From Erigeron canadensis (Eukaryota > Streptophyta > Magnoliopsida > Asterales > Asteraceae): a DNA stretch of 64,000 nucleotides. A model generated the notes under the pieces. It had not been told where the DNA came from. It did no database searches and saw only the letters and a list, made by a program, of their open reading frames with translations. The stretch spans positions 25,544,735 to 25,608,734 of the forward strand of contig NC_057769.1 of assembly GCF_010389155.1 (NCBI RefSeq), given 5' to 3'. The position numbers and the translations under genes were made by a program. Of the stretch, positions 36,201-47,470 are shown piece by piece (within the stretch, counting starts at the first letter, position 1; each line of letters opens with the position of its first letter).

Positions 36201-38565
36201 TTGTTTTCTGTCACTTTACTTTGTATGTTTACTTTGTTTTCTGGTATGACTACTTTACTTTGTATTGTTTTCTGTTACTTTAAAGTATATGTATGTTTTC
36301 TGTTACTTTACTTTGCAATTCTGTTTTCTGTTATGTGTATAGGAAGGGCAAATTGTGACATACTATTGAATAATATGTGTGAGGTATACAATAGGCAGTT
36401 AATTGATGATAGGGAGAAAACAATAATTCTTTGTTTGGAGTTCATTAGAGAGTACAATATGAAGAGACTGGCCAAAGTGCAAAAGGATATTGACAGGAGT
36501 TTTGGGCCTTTAACACCAAGGGCTACTGAAGTGTTTGATGAAATCAAGAAAGAAGCTTCAAAGTATAATGTATGAGTTTTCTTTACATATTACAGTCATT
36601 TACTCATGTAATAATGTCATGAGAAACAAATACTCTTAATTTAACAACTTTTGTTGTACAGGCAACCTTTAATGGAGATAGCAAGTTTGAAGTAGTTGGT
36701 CCATGGATGGATCAACATGTGGTTGATTTAGATAAGAAGACATGTTCATGCAGGAGGTGGGAGTTGACTGGGATGCCATGTAAGCATGTTGTGGCCTTTA
36801 TATTCAATACTGCAGACAATGAAGGTACCATACAAAGCCCAGAGTCATTTGTTAATCATGTTTATTGGCTGCAAACTTGGAAAAGAATGTATAGTTTTAA
36901 GATTAATCCAGTTAGAGGAAGACTGCATTGGCCTAAGTCTAAATGGCTCATAACAATTACACCACCCAAGCATAAGAATCCAATTGGAAGACCTAAGAAG
37001 AAGAGAAGGCAGAGTGCTGTTGATCTACAAATAATTAAGGAAGACAGGATATCAAGGGCCGGTGCAAAGCTTAAGTGTGGAATTTGCAAAACTGATGGTC
37101 ACAACAAGAGAACATGTCCTAAGAAGCCCATAACTTCAAAGAATGGTGGTTCCGGGTGGTGGTAAAAAGACAACTTCAACTTCCCAAGCTAGTGGGTCTC
37201 AAGCTGGTGGATCTCAAGCTGCTTCTCAAGCTGCTTCTTCTCAAGCTATTTAGTTTGTCACTTAAACTGTTATGCCACTTAAACATTAGATTGTGTTTTG
37301 CTGTTAAAAATGCTGCCTTTTTGATATTATGATTGTGTTAAGCAGCTATCTTTTGGCATGTATTTGCAATACTTCGAATATTATCTTTTGGTATGTAATA
37401 GCCAACAATCTTGGAAATTATCTTTTGGTATCTTTTGTGTTCAATTTTAATGCTTTTTTGTGTAAATCTTTGGTAGTTGAGTTTTAATTGCAGGAAATTT
37501 GTGTCAATGTTGGTACATTTCCTGCAGAAAATGTTACATATTTCATTCAATTCCTATGCAAAGTTGGTATATTCATTTCCTGTAGAAAATCTGTGTTGGC
37601 ATATTCATTGCATTTCATTCAATTCCTATGAAAGTTGGTAATGACACAAAACTGCATAAGCCATTCAATTCAATTGCAAGAACTTTTTCAAATGTCAAAG
37701 TAATGACATAAAACACCATTTTCCATTGTAATTTAATTCTCAAAACTGCACAAACCAGTCAATTGCCACAACAATGAGTAAACAAAACTACACAAACCAT
37801 TCTGTTTCCCATAACTTTTGAGTTTGTTACAACACTTACATAATTTTGCAAGCAAATCAACCTAAGAAAATAACCCATACAATAAAAAACACCCAACTTA
37901 TCACCAACATTTTCTTGTATCTTTTTGCTTGATTTTCATTTGTTAGAGCAATTTCTTCTTGCTTGTTCAAGATTGGCAACAGCCTAGGAATAATTGTAAT
38001 AGCTCTTGCACACATTGGTGGATCATGCCATGTAATAAACCCACAACTTGATCCCTATTACATGTCAAACTCTTACCTTTGAAAAAATTGAACAAAATTA
38101 TAAACTTGAACAAAATTAGATGTAAAACTCATATCTTTTTACCACAACAAAAAAACCTTCTTTCGCGATTATTACATGTCCAAGAGGTTCAAATAACAGA
38201 AGGAGAACCACATCTGCACATCACCATTCTTTGAATTTGAAGATTTTTATGTTAATTTTTGAATTAGGGTTAGAGGGAGAATATATTTTTAATTGGGGGA
38301 AGATAATATGTGTATTTTAGAGTTTATTAGGTATAAAAATGGGTGAAAAAGGCTGAGTGGGGCGGATGGGGTGGTTTATTACTTTTGTGCCCATGCACAT
38401 GCCGATCACGTGATGACTTTAACGTGTCCTCCTAACGGAGCCGTCCAAAAAGAACCATTTTTGCGAAAAATAGTCAAAATAGGGACCCCCATTGCGAAGA
38501 AAGTCAAATAGAGACCCCCCTTGCGAAAGTATACAAACCACAAGGACCATTTTTGCAATTAACTC
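33230..38565 (+). mobile_element. Mutator-like element (MULE), 5.3 kb, with long TIRs
   Basis: Terminal inverted repeats of about 220 bp (33230-33452 and 38333-38565) start GAGTTAATTGCAAAAATGG on both sides and differ at only a few positions. The 9-bp flanks TAAATTTTA (33221-33229) and TAAACTTTA (38566-38574) are a target duplication with one mismatch. The interior carries a transposase gene on the plus strand (33738-37265). A TATA-like TTTTTATATACCC and AAACCCTAA occur near the inner end of the left repeat (33448-33470), a likely transposase promoter. Confidence 0.93.
33738..37265 (+). pseudogene. MULE transposase, broken by stops and frameshifts
   Basis: In order: an N-terminal PB1-like region (about 33738-33990), an acidic linker (34383-34740), a MuDR-type DNA-binding region (34869-35330), the catalytic core (35389-36575), a SWIM zinc finger CSCRRWELTGMPCKH and a CCHC knuckle CGICKTDGHNKRTC (36707-37165). 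Catalytic candidates are Asp in LLGLDGSF, Asp in FMSDRQK and Glu in NNMCEVYNRQL, with EHRFCVKH between. Introns with GT-AG ends fit at 35797-35889, 36140-36342 and 36571-36660. Damage: in-frame stops at about 33897, 34347, 34698 and 34755; frameshifts at the A-runs near 35318 and 36062; and one near 37150 that separates a Ser/Gln/Ala-rich tail. As it stands it cannot make a full transposase. Confidence 0.88.
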
Positions 38566-38939
38566 TAAACTTTAAATTAAAATTTTGAATAAGAATTAAA
38601 AGTATTCAATAAATTTCTTTGAGTATTTTTCTTAGAAATACAAATATAACTATGTAAAGTATTATTATAGGATGTTAATATAAATGGAATAAACTAATAC
38701 GCTGGTACCACTATTGTCGGTGTATCACGCATGCATACGTCTATTTATATATGGCAAAAGACAATCTGAATGTAGGTTTTTATTTACTCAAACTAACCAC
38801 TTAAAGTTTTAAACCAACAGTTAATAAATGGATTGTTAGATAACTTGGTTTCTTTTCCAATATAAAATGAGTATATGTCAAAAGTTGTTCTAATATATAG
38901 ATATTAAAAAGTTAACCACTTAATGTTAACCAAGTATGA
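38566..38939. other. Intergenic, nothing recognised
   Basis: AT-rich DNA between the MULE and the next Helitron cluster; no gene or clear element seen. Confidence 0.5.
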
Positions 38940-39403
38940 CCAGCATCGTACCTGCGCAATGCGAGGTTGTTTGTGGCAGCGACGGTGTGGTGATGGAGAC
39001 GACTGTTGGTGGTAGAGGCAGTATTGAGTGGTGTAGATAATAAATGTAAAAATAATTGATGTAAAGTAAGGGTTAATGGAGATATTTTTAAAAAATAAAA
39101 AACTGATAGTGTAATATAATCATTAAGGAGATTTTAAATATTTTCCTCCAGTAACTTCTAACATAGGTGCTATTTTTTTCGTGTATAGACTAGCTTTGGT
39201 ACCCGCATGTTGTAGCGGATACCATTAATGGTTGCAAATGAAAGAAAGAGTGATAGATATTGAGAGAAGGTTGTGTGTGTGTGAATGACTACAAATGAAA
39301 AGGGGAGAGTTGTTTTTGTGAGAAAGGATATTTTAGACAATTCACTCTAAGTAACTTTTAATTGGGAGTGTATTTTATTTATTATGTAGTACTCGTATAT
39401 AGA
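38940..39403 (-). mobile_element. Two abutting Helitrons, head to tail
   Basis: The first runs from CCAG (38940) with hairpin GTACCTGCGCAATGCG to GTGTATAGA at 39189. The second starts at the next base with CTAG (39190), hairpin region GGTACCCGCATGTTG, and ends TATATAGA|T at 39403. Both have the family body. The second appears to have inserted exactly at the A|T boundary of the first element's 5' end. Confidence 0.65.
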
Positions 39404-39688
39404 TAAATAAAATACAGATCTACCATAATCAGTGTGTAAACCAGATCTAGCATAATCAGTACTTTGCCACGCATCTAATCGAATTTTACTTATTTGTTTA
39501 AAGCATCTTGCTACGTTCCTAGCAAACTCAAATTATTAATTAGAAGTAATATAATAATCTAATCTAAACATGACAATTATTTATTCAATTGTTTAAAGCT
39601 ATGATCCTAAGAAACTCTGATTATTCATTTGAAATACTATTAGTATCTAATCTAGGAAACTCTGATTATACAACTTAATTTTATATTA

Positions 39689-39950
39689 CAAGTATGGTAC
39701 CCACGCAATGCGGCGGCGGTAGTGGGTACGACGGTCTAGTATTGTTGGTGACAGTATTATTTATAGTGGTGGCGGTGTCAAGTCTCAAATAGTGTAGGTT
39801 GATGTAAAGGTGATAGTGGAATATTTAAAAAGATAAGGGCTTAAAGTGTTAATTACTAAAATAAATGTCAAGGACAATTTTGATAATTCAAAGACAAAAA
39901 TTACTAAAAATAAAAAAAGACCTTTTACTTTATAAGGGAGTAGAGATAGA
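39689..39950 (-). mobile_element. Helitron-family relic
   Basis: The hairpin block GGTACCCACGCAATGCGGCGG is at the left and the right end is AGAGATAGA, a diverged family 5' end. The body includes GATGTAAAGGTGATAG. A further relic with GCCTGCGGGATACAACGG lies at about 40213-40330. Confidence 0.5.
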
Positions 39951-40019
39951 GACTAATTAACACATCTTGTCTTGATATTTGATAAAAGAAAATTATACCT
40001 TAGTTTACCTAAGTAAATT

Positions 40020-40100
40020 TTCCTATCTTGGTCTAGTGGTAAAATCTTGATGCCCTAAAATGAAAATGCCTGGATCAACTTTAAATTTTGAGAACAAAAC
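40020..40100 (+). mobile_element. SINE-like relic
   Basis: TTGGTCTAGTGGTAAAATC resembles an A box and GCCTGGATCAACTTT a decayed B box at tRNA-like spacing. There is no cloverleaf and no target duplication, so this is a SINE remnant, not a tRNA gene. Confidence 0.4.
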
Positions 40101-40376
40101 TTATACCCGTTATGGTCATATTTGGAGGTTTATATGCGATGATTTTGAGTTACTTGCAAAGTGTGTATAAATTTTAGTATTAGTACGCTCATCAAACGAG
40201 TTAAATACATTAATCATACGCCTGCGGGATACAACGGTGTAGTGGCAACGGCGGTGGTGGCAATGGCAATGGGGGCGATGTAGTTATTAATGTAAAAGCC
40301 GTAATATAGTTATTCAAGAATTTTAAGTAAATGTTATAAATTAAGTTCATTAAGTGTATTATGAATACTTTAATTA

Positions 40377-40774
40377 TCTATACTATATACTATAAAACAG
40401 ATCTTCCCTGTTTACATTTTAAGTTTCAATATTACCTTCCCAAAATGCCCATATATCAATTCTATATTTACCTAACACTCTTTCTCTCTCCTCAAATATC
40501 AACCAATCATTTTTTTCTCTCTCCTCCATATATCATTTCTTCCTCCAATTCATTCAAAATCATTTATCTCAAAAACCGTACATCGATAAATTATAAAAAT
40601 TATATGGGTGTTCTTAAAATTTAATGATCTTTCATTAGAGATGTCATTCGATATACTTTCGACGAATTTTTAAATCCGAGGGCGGAGCCCGTATGGTTAA
40701 GGCATTTGGCTATCACACTCTATGACCTATCACCCCACCATCTCACCGCCGCAACGCGCGGGTACTTGCTCTCG
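40377..40774 (+). mobile_element. Helitron-family reference copy, 398 bp
   Basis: The 5' end A|TCTATACTATATACT and the 3' end, hairpin region GCAACGCGCGGGTACTTG then CTCG|T, are both intact. This is the clearest full-length copy and serves as the template for the copies at 24704 and 29136. The central block AAATCCGAGGGCGGAGCCCG is itself palindromic. The 87-codon frame at 40361-40624 is incidental. Confidence 0.72.
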
Positions 40775-40981
40775 TATATTATAAATATTTCAAGTTGAGA
40801 TATTTAAAACAGAGAATAAAAGGAAAAGATATTTTAAGGTTATCAATTGCTAAGTTAAAAAAAATGAAAGAAACAAATGTTCTATGATGTAGTATGGATA
40901 TAAATAAATTTATAATGTAGTATAGATATAAATAAATCAACTAAAAAGTGGACTTTCTTATCTTAACAATTAATATAATAT

Positions 40982-41022
<41 letters not shown>

Positions 41023-41043
41023 TATATTAATATAATAGTAATA

Positions 41044-41135
41044 CAAGCCAATGGGGTTGGTGACCCATTAGTAACGTATTTGATTTTGGAGGGATCTACC
41101 TGGATTTGAGTCTCACTCCCTATAACTTCACTAGA
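41044..41135 (+). mobile_element. SINE-like relic
   Basis: GGGGTTGGTGACCCATTAG and, further on, TGGATTTGAGTCTCACTCC are spaced like the A and B boxes of tRNA-derived SINEs. Its 3' side abuts another Helitron-family relic (41136-41400, hairpin block GGGGTACGGGCGACGGCGC). Confidence 0.45.
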
Positions 41136-41400
41136 GGGGTACGGGCGACGGCGCAGCGGTGGTGACAGGTGGCAGCGATAGGGGAGGTGGCGGTAACGAT
41201 GTGGTTACTAATGTAAAGTAATTGATGTAAAATGATATAATGTAATTATTTTAAGAATTGAGATATATATGTTGTCAATAATTAATTAAAAGTATTATGA
41301 ATATATTATGTGGAAAATTATAAATTAGTGAATAAATAAGAGAAATAGTTTGGTAAATAGAGATTGAAAAATATTTTGAGGGTATTTTGGATAGATATAG

Positions 41401-43329
41401 TGTGTGGATTGAGAAAAATGTTTATATCTAGAGATATTTTGAATTTTTTAAAGATAAAAAGTCAAAAAAAAAAAAAAACAAATGTAATTTATCCTATAAC
41501 TAAAAAAGGAGGTTGACTATACACTTGGCCCTACTAAGCCCTTTTTAGGCCTAAAACTCCCTGCTAATTACTCTAGGTGCTCTCTACTTTTTTCTAGATT
41601 TTTTTATTTATTAAATAAATAATTATATTTAAAACTATATCATAAATCTTTTCCTATCAAACCAAATCCTTTTAAATTTTAAGAATTCTATATTTAAAAC
41701 TCTTCTAAGAACTTATTATATACAACCTAAATTTTCATTAATCATTTTCATTTATATCATTCTCTTCTTTATATCTTTAAAAAAAATCACGGTCATATAT
41801 ATTTTCAATAAAAAAAACATACAGTTTTTTTTAATATCACTTTAATTTTATTTTAAGTATTTTGTTTATGTTTGTTCTTTTTATGTTATTGTTATTTTTT
41901 TTATATATTTTAATTTAACTTATTGTCAATTGTAGATTGGTTTTGACTTGTTCTTCTTCTACTACAAAATGTTTTATTCTTTTAAATTTATTTTGTTCAT
42001 GTTTGCTCATTAATTTCTTTTGCTCATTATTTACATCATTTTTTTTAAAAAATTTAAAATATGAAATATATTTTGTTATTTTTTGGATGAAAGAAGACCA
42101 CGTTGGTTCATGTTGAAAATCTGAACCCAACACATGTTAATTATCATCTAAGACTTCGTGTTATGCATGTATGAACTACGTCGATTTGGAACAACGCAAA
42201 GAAAATCAAAACACTTGATATAGTTTTTGTTGATGAGTTGGTATGTATTTTTCTAAACAAATTTTTTTGTTAATTTAATGACTATATTATATTATTGATG
42301 GTCTTTGTTTATTTGGATTCTTTTAAGTTTTTATTTAATGTATTTGAATTTTATTTTAACTTTTAACTTTTTTATTTTTGATATTGACATGTTTTGTTAT
42401 TTATTATTTTGATATTTACTTATAAAAATTACAATATGAAAATTTACATACACAGCTAAAAGCCTAAAATGAACTATAAATATTTTAACGTCATTGTTTT
42501 AGTGGAGACAAATATTTTTAATTGTCAATAAATAAATTAAAGCAATGTCATAATGGTTAAAACAGAAACGTGATATAATTGGATACATAAGATAATAGCA
42601 CCAATTGATCACCAAACTTTGGGTGTCACTTTCACCCTCTTTAAGTTCACCACTATCATGGATCAATTTGTTGTTGTGTGATTAAGCTGTCTTGATGTAG
42701 ACATTATCTTTGCTTAAAACAATGCAGGTTTTCGCTTTTACCTTTTCTCTTTTATGAGTGATTATGCATATATACGATACATTTACAAATTTTCTGATTA
42801 ATACAACTTCATATATTAGTAGACATAGAAGCCATGTGTTCCATATAACAAATATAATCAGGACTCAAAAAGATTAAATAACACACGTAAATACATAATT
42901 TTAAATTATAATATATGAATGTTGTTTTAATATTGTTCAGTGTAAACAACACAAAATGCCATCAAAGACACATATTCATCAAATTTTTTATTATGTCACA
43001 AAATAAATAGGTAATTATTATAGATGGACCGGGCTAGATATGTTCTAATTATATAGAACCGTGAACGTGGTTGGTATATGTACGTCACCAAATAATGGGA
43101 GGCCTTTTATTATAGGCGTATTTGTTTTTAACCATTAAGTGACTAAATTAATAAAGTGATCGAATTAATAATGTCTATATAAATTAAATAAATTCAAATA
43201 TTTTTTATTTGTTTTGTAAAAAAACAAACACCTTTAGTAACTTAATGAATTAAGTATTTTTAATTAAATCATGACTTTTAAATTAAGTATTTAAACAAAC
43301 AACACCTTAGTGTTTACTAAAAGAATATA
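41401..43329. other. Gene-free AT-rich DNA
   Basis: No gene or well-bounded element is recognised. The 72-codon minus frame at 41915-42133 lies in very AT-rich sequence and has no domain. Confidence 0.45.
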
Positions 43330-43670
43330 TCTATACTTCTATACTCCTTATTAAAGATTATACACCCCCCTCAAAATGAAAAGTGTTACCAAAATGTCAC
43401 ATGCGAAATTACCAAAGTGTCCTTAATAAACACCCCACCATGGAAGGGTTTTTATAAATTACTAAATTTGCCCTTAATGAATTAATTTACATCCTAAACT
43501 CTTATCTTGCTAATTTACATTTTAAGTCCTTATTTTATAAAATAGTTATATTATCTTAACATCAACTTATACCACTCGACATCAATTGTCGATGTCATCA
43601 CCACGCGTCACTAACCCCATTATACAGCCGTCGCCGTTACCGCCACCGCATTACGCGGGGACCATGCTCG
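43330..43670 (+). mobile_element. Helitron-family copy, 341 bp
   Basis: The 5' end is A|TCTATACTTCTATACTCC and the 3' end is a GCATTACGCGGGGACCATG hairpin region then CTCG|T at 43667-43670. The termini match 40377-40774 although the body is diverged. Confidence 0.65.
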
Positions 43671-46660
43671 TTATTCATTGTGTATGTAACTAACTATAAC
43701 TATAAATCTATCTTATGTAAAGATCTCGTAAGACTATGTCATGTAATAAATTTTCAAATCCTGATTAGAGATATATCTTATGTGAAAAGCATATAAGCCG
43801 TCAACTGTAAGTTTTTAATTAACCGAATACATAAATTTTGAAATTTCATTACATGACATAGACATTTGAATAGAATTTTACATAACATATACATTTGATC
43901 TTGGTTAATTACATCCATTTATAATAATCTCCTTAATAAACAGTAATACAGTTAGGCATGAAGGTTGTTTCCGTAGCTATTTGCATTTTTTTCACATGCT
44001 TTTTTTTTTCTTTGTACATTTCAATGTATAAAGTTTACTATGTTGGCTATATTTTCATTCGTTTTTTTTTTTATATAACTAAGAGATATTTTTTTTCCTA
44101 GGTGTTACTTATCTTTTTGTGTCAACTAGACTTTTCGCTTAGGATTACATTTTCCGGTAATTTTAGTGTTCTTTTTAATATATTGAAATTTCAATCTATA
44201 TTTTTTAGTGTACGTGTGACACTTCATTCACCACGTCATCATTTGCCTACCTGGCGTTCAAATGTGGACATTTATTTTTATAAATTTAAAATATCAGATA
44301 AAAAAGCCAAATATAAGAATAGAACTCATGATCTCTAACTTCTAATATTATGTACAAAAATATTTGGTTATTTTTTGTAAACTATATATGGTAGATATTC
44401 AATATTAAAACTAATTAAAAGACATTAATAAGATAATTGTCAATCTTTATAATTAATCTCTTTGTATCTAGTTATCTTTGTACGTAGAATATATTTTACT
44501 TTAATCTCTCTATATAACAAAGAGAATATATGTTTTTTTAGGTGACATTTTATAGTTTGATGTCACATTGAATTTTAATGAGTTGTCATTTTTTTCATTT
44601 AAATTGTTATATTTATGTTGGCATGTATGATCTTGATCATCAATTTTAATTATAATCATCATTCATAATTCTAATCATTAATATTTATTTTTTCTATTTT
44701 TATATGAGTACAAAGATATTTATATACATTATCCTATGTTTCTTATTTAATTCAATGATAATTATCTTTTTTCCAAATGAGATTGTTTATTATATAATAA
44801 ATACATGTAATAAAAAAGATTTATATGATTTATATATAAATATTTATGTTTCATTATTCATGTTTTAACATATTTGTCGTATATCATATATTCATAAACT
44901 ATAATTTTATTGTTTGAATCAGTCGTAATCTGATAATTTTTTTATATTATCATTAATTATGAATAATAATATAGCTATCAGTTATTGTATTTTTTTTATT
45001 TATGTTCTTAGTTAGTTCCACATAACATACTTGTTTAATCTAGCAATTTTTATAATTATTTATATAAAAGTACAATGATTTCATTAATTTTTTTTTCTTT
45101 TCTCTCTAATTATTTGTACAATTAATGGTTCATCTCATGCTGGTACATCAATATGTATGAAAAGTTAACACAAGGGTTATACAAATTATTGTTATGTATT
45201 AGACTATTACATTGGTATTTCGGTAGCTACCAACTTGGTTTTTTTGGGAGAGAATTCCTTCAAGTTTCCTTACATGACTAGTTATGTTAAAAAAAAAAAT
45301 CTCAACCCTTGAATTAAATCAAATGGTTAAAATTCAAAGATGATATTTGAATCTTGGTGTTTGAATTTAATCCAAGGATCGAGATGTTCTTAACTTGACT
45401 TCTCAAGTTAAAAACAACTTGAGGAAATCTCTTCCCGTTTTTTTCTTTATGTTATTAAGTAAAGCTAATACGTTTTCTTATAGCTTGCTACAACTTAGAT
45501 GATCATTGTTATATTTATGAAAGAGTTATTAATTTATTACTTCTTTCCCATTAAAAATGTTCTATTTAAATATTAAAAGTCATTATTCTTAAACTTTGGC
45601 CTTAAATATTATTTGCTAGCGGACGGCTATTGATGTAGCTCCAATTTAAATAAATTCGGACTTCCCCATAATTTGTTAATAAAAAAATTGATTTAACGTA
45701 AAAAAAAAAGTATAGAGAATGATGCAAAAAAAAATAATAAGGATGTTACCATGATGAAAATGTTTAATGACAATTATACAAAAAATTGAAGCTTTAAATT
45801 TAAATTGAGAGCGTAACATAGCCCCTGATAAGTATAAAGCCGGCTATGGTCGTCCCTAAGACGAAGTAAAGAGATTCGGCCCAGTGAAACTAAAAGACGA
45901 TTCGAAACCAAACGATTTGGGTCCTATTAAGTCTCAATACATATTAAGTCTCTAAACTTATAACTCTCAATCACTAAAATAAATGCTCAAACATACTTGA
46001 AAATCCATCGTGACTATTAGAGAGGCAGTTTATGTGCTACATATATTCGTTGTAACCAACATTTTTAAAATAAAGGTATTTGGACATTAGTGGGTCTTTT
46101 TTCTCCATATTTGGATATTTGAGCCTTTACAGTCCTTTTGTGCGACACAAAACACACACACACATATACACGAATATGTTGCAATAGCAACTTCAGAAAC
46201 CAAAACAGGACTTATTATATTATTATATTAATGTCTATGTCTAATTGCACACGTAACCACAACAAACTTAGAAAACATAAGATTGCTTGTTTATGATGTA
46301 AAAAAACCGGCCTTTTTGGGACTTTTGCGTAAACACACATTCAATGAACTAAGACTGACTCCTGAATCCACCATGAAGGCGCACGAGACAACAACTTGTA
46401 ACACGTGAACCTAAATTCTTCAACTTTTTGTGTATCTATCTTGCTTTCCATATCTAGCCAGTTGGCTTTTGTTATCTTTTATTTGTTTGTTTCTCAAGTG
46501 GGTTTCAAATGTGTTTCTCACTGTAACACACATAATTAAAGACTTAATTAAAAACTGCAATATTACATGCTAAAAAGATTTACTATATCTAAAAAGTTGC
46601 CATATTTTACCTTTTCTTGAAAAGCCTTTCTTTATATATCTCTCTATGCACACACATATT
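43671..46660. other. Gene-free AT-rich DNA with a foldback MITE
   Basis: No gene is supportable; the 78-codon frame at 44102-44338 shows no domain. A foldback element at about 45246-45436 has ends GGGAGAGAATTCCTTCAAGTT and AACTTGAGGAAATCTCTTCCC that are inverted repeats, with a mirrored inner pair around ATCTCAACCCTTGAATT and AATCCAAGGATCGAGAT. Confidence 0.55.
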
Positions 46661-46668
46661 TTTAATTA

Positions 46669-46824
46669 GGGAAATGCTAAATACAGCCCTAAAGGCTGTA
46701 TTTAACGTGCATAAAAAATCTTGTACCTTCCATATTAAAAGTCCGCCCCCTGATTTTCATGGTAAATGTACAAACAATTTATGTATTTTAAACAGAGACC
46801 TAAAAGCTGTATTTAGCAAACCCC
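46669..46824. mobile_element. MITE with AATTA target duplication
   Basis: Ends GGGAAATGCTAAATACAGCC and, from the right, GGGGTTTGCTAAATACAGCT are inverted repeats. AATTA flanks both sides (46664-46668, 46825-46829). It is related by its GCTAA...AACGTGCAT pattern to the elements at 5526 and about 49430. It lies 0.6 kb upstream of the NPF gene. Confidence 0.7.
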
Positions 46825-46898
46825 AATTAATTAACTTATTGGGCATCACTTTTTCTATTTTTATATAAAATGACTTGTTTCTAAATTACCTCTAACGC

Positions 46899-46983
46899 AT
46901 TACGTACATTTGATGCAAGTCACGTTTCAAAGTAGACTTTATTACGTACATTTGATACAAGTCACGTTTCAAAGTAGACTTTA
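46899..46983. repeat. 42-bp tandem repeat upstream of the NPF gene
   Basis: Two near-identical 42-bp units start at 46899 and 46941, each with ATTACGTACATTTGAT and AAGTCACGTTTCAAAG. They contain ACGTAC and CACGTT cores of the kind bound by bZIP/bHLH factors; a regulatory role is inference. Confidence 0.6.
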
Positions 46984-47294
46984 TTGTCTTAACCAGACCT
47001 ATGCTACCGTAACATGCCTCCCAACGGAAAATTCCAATAGACGTCACTCCTAAAATTTGAACCGGTAGAACCGATGTATATATCACTTGATCTAGTTCAT
47101 TATCTTATTATTGAGCATTACCTAATTATGCACATATGCACACTCAATTATTATATATAAAAAAAATATCTCAATTATTTTTGAGGATTTTCATGAGACC
47201 ACACACATCAATTTCACAGCCAACTTTCCTACGTAATCTCCTCTTTCACCAAACTATCTGATTTCCTTGAATATCTGAATCCTTCCAAAATTAT

Positions 47295-47470
47295 TCATCT
47301 CTATATATACTCACCCAACCCCCATCACCATTCTATCTAACTCTCTTTTCTCTCTTAGCTAGCTAGCTAGCTTCTTTCTCTCCTTTAACTTCTAAATTGA
47401 AATTTGATCATATATATCTACATATATCAATTCATATCATTCAAGAAGAGCTAGCAACAATCTATTAAAT
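47295..47470 (+). promoter_or_regulatory. NPF core promoter and 5' leader
   Basis: A TATA-like CTATATATAC at 47301-47310 is followed by a pyrimidine-rich leader (CTCTCTTTTCTCTC, then an AGCTAGCTAGCTAG run) up to the ATG at 47471. Spacing of about 160 bases suits a plant TATA promoter with a 5' UTR of roughly 130 bases. Confidence 0.55.
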
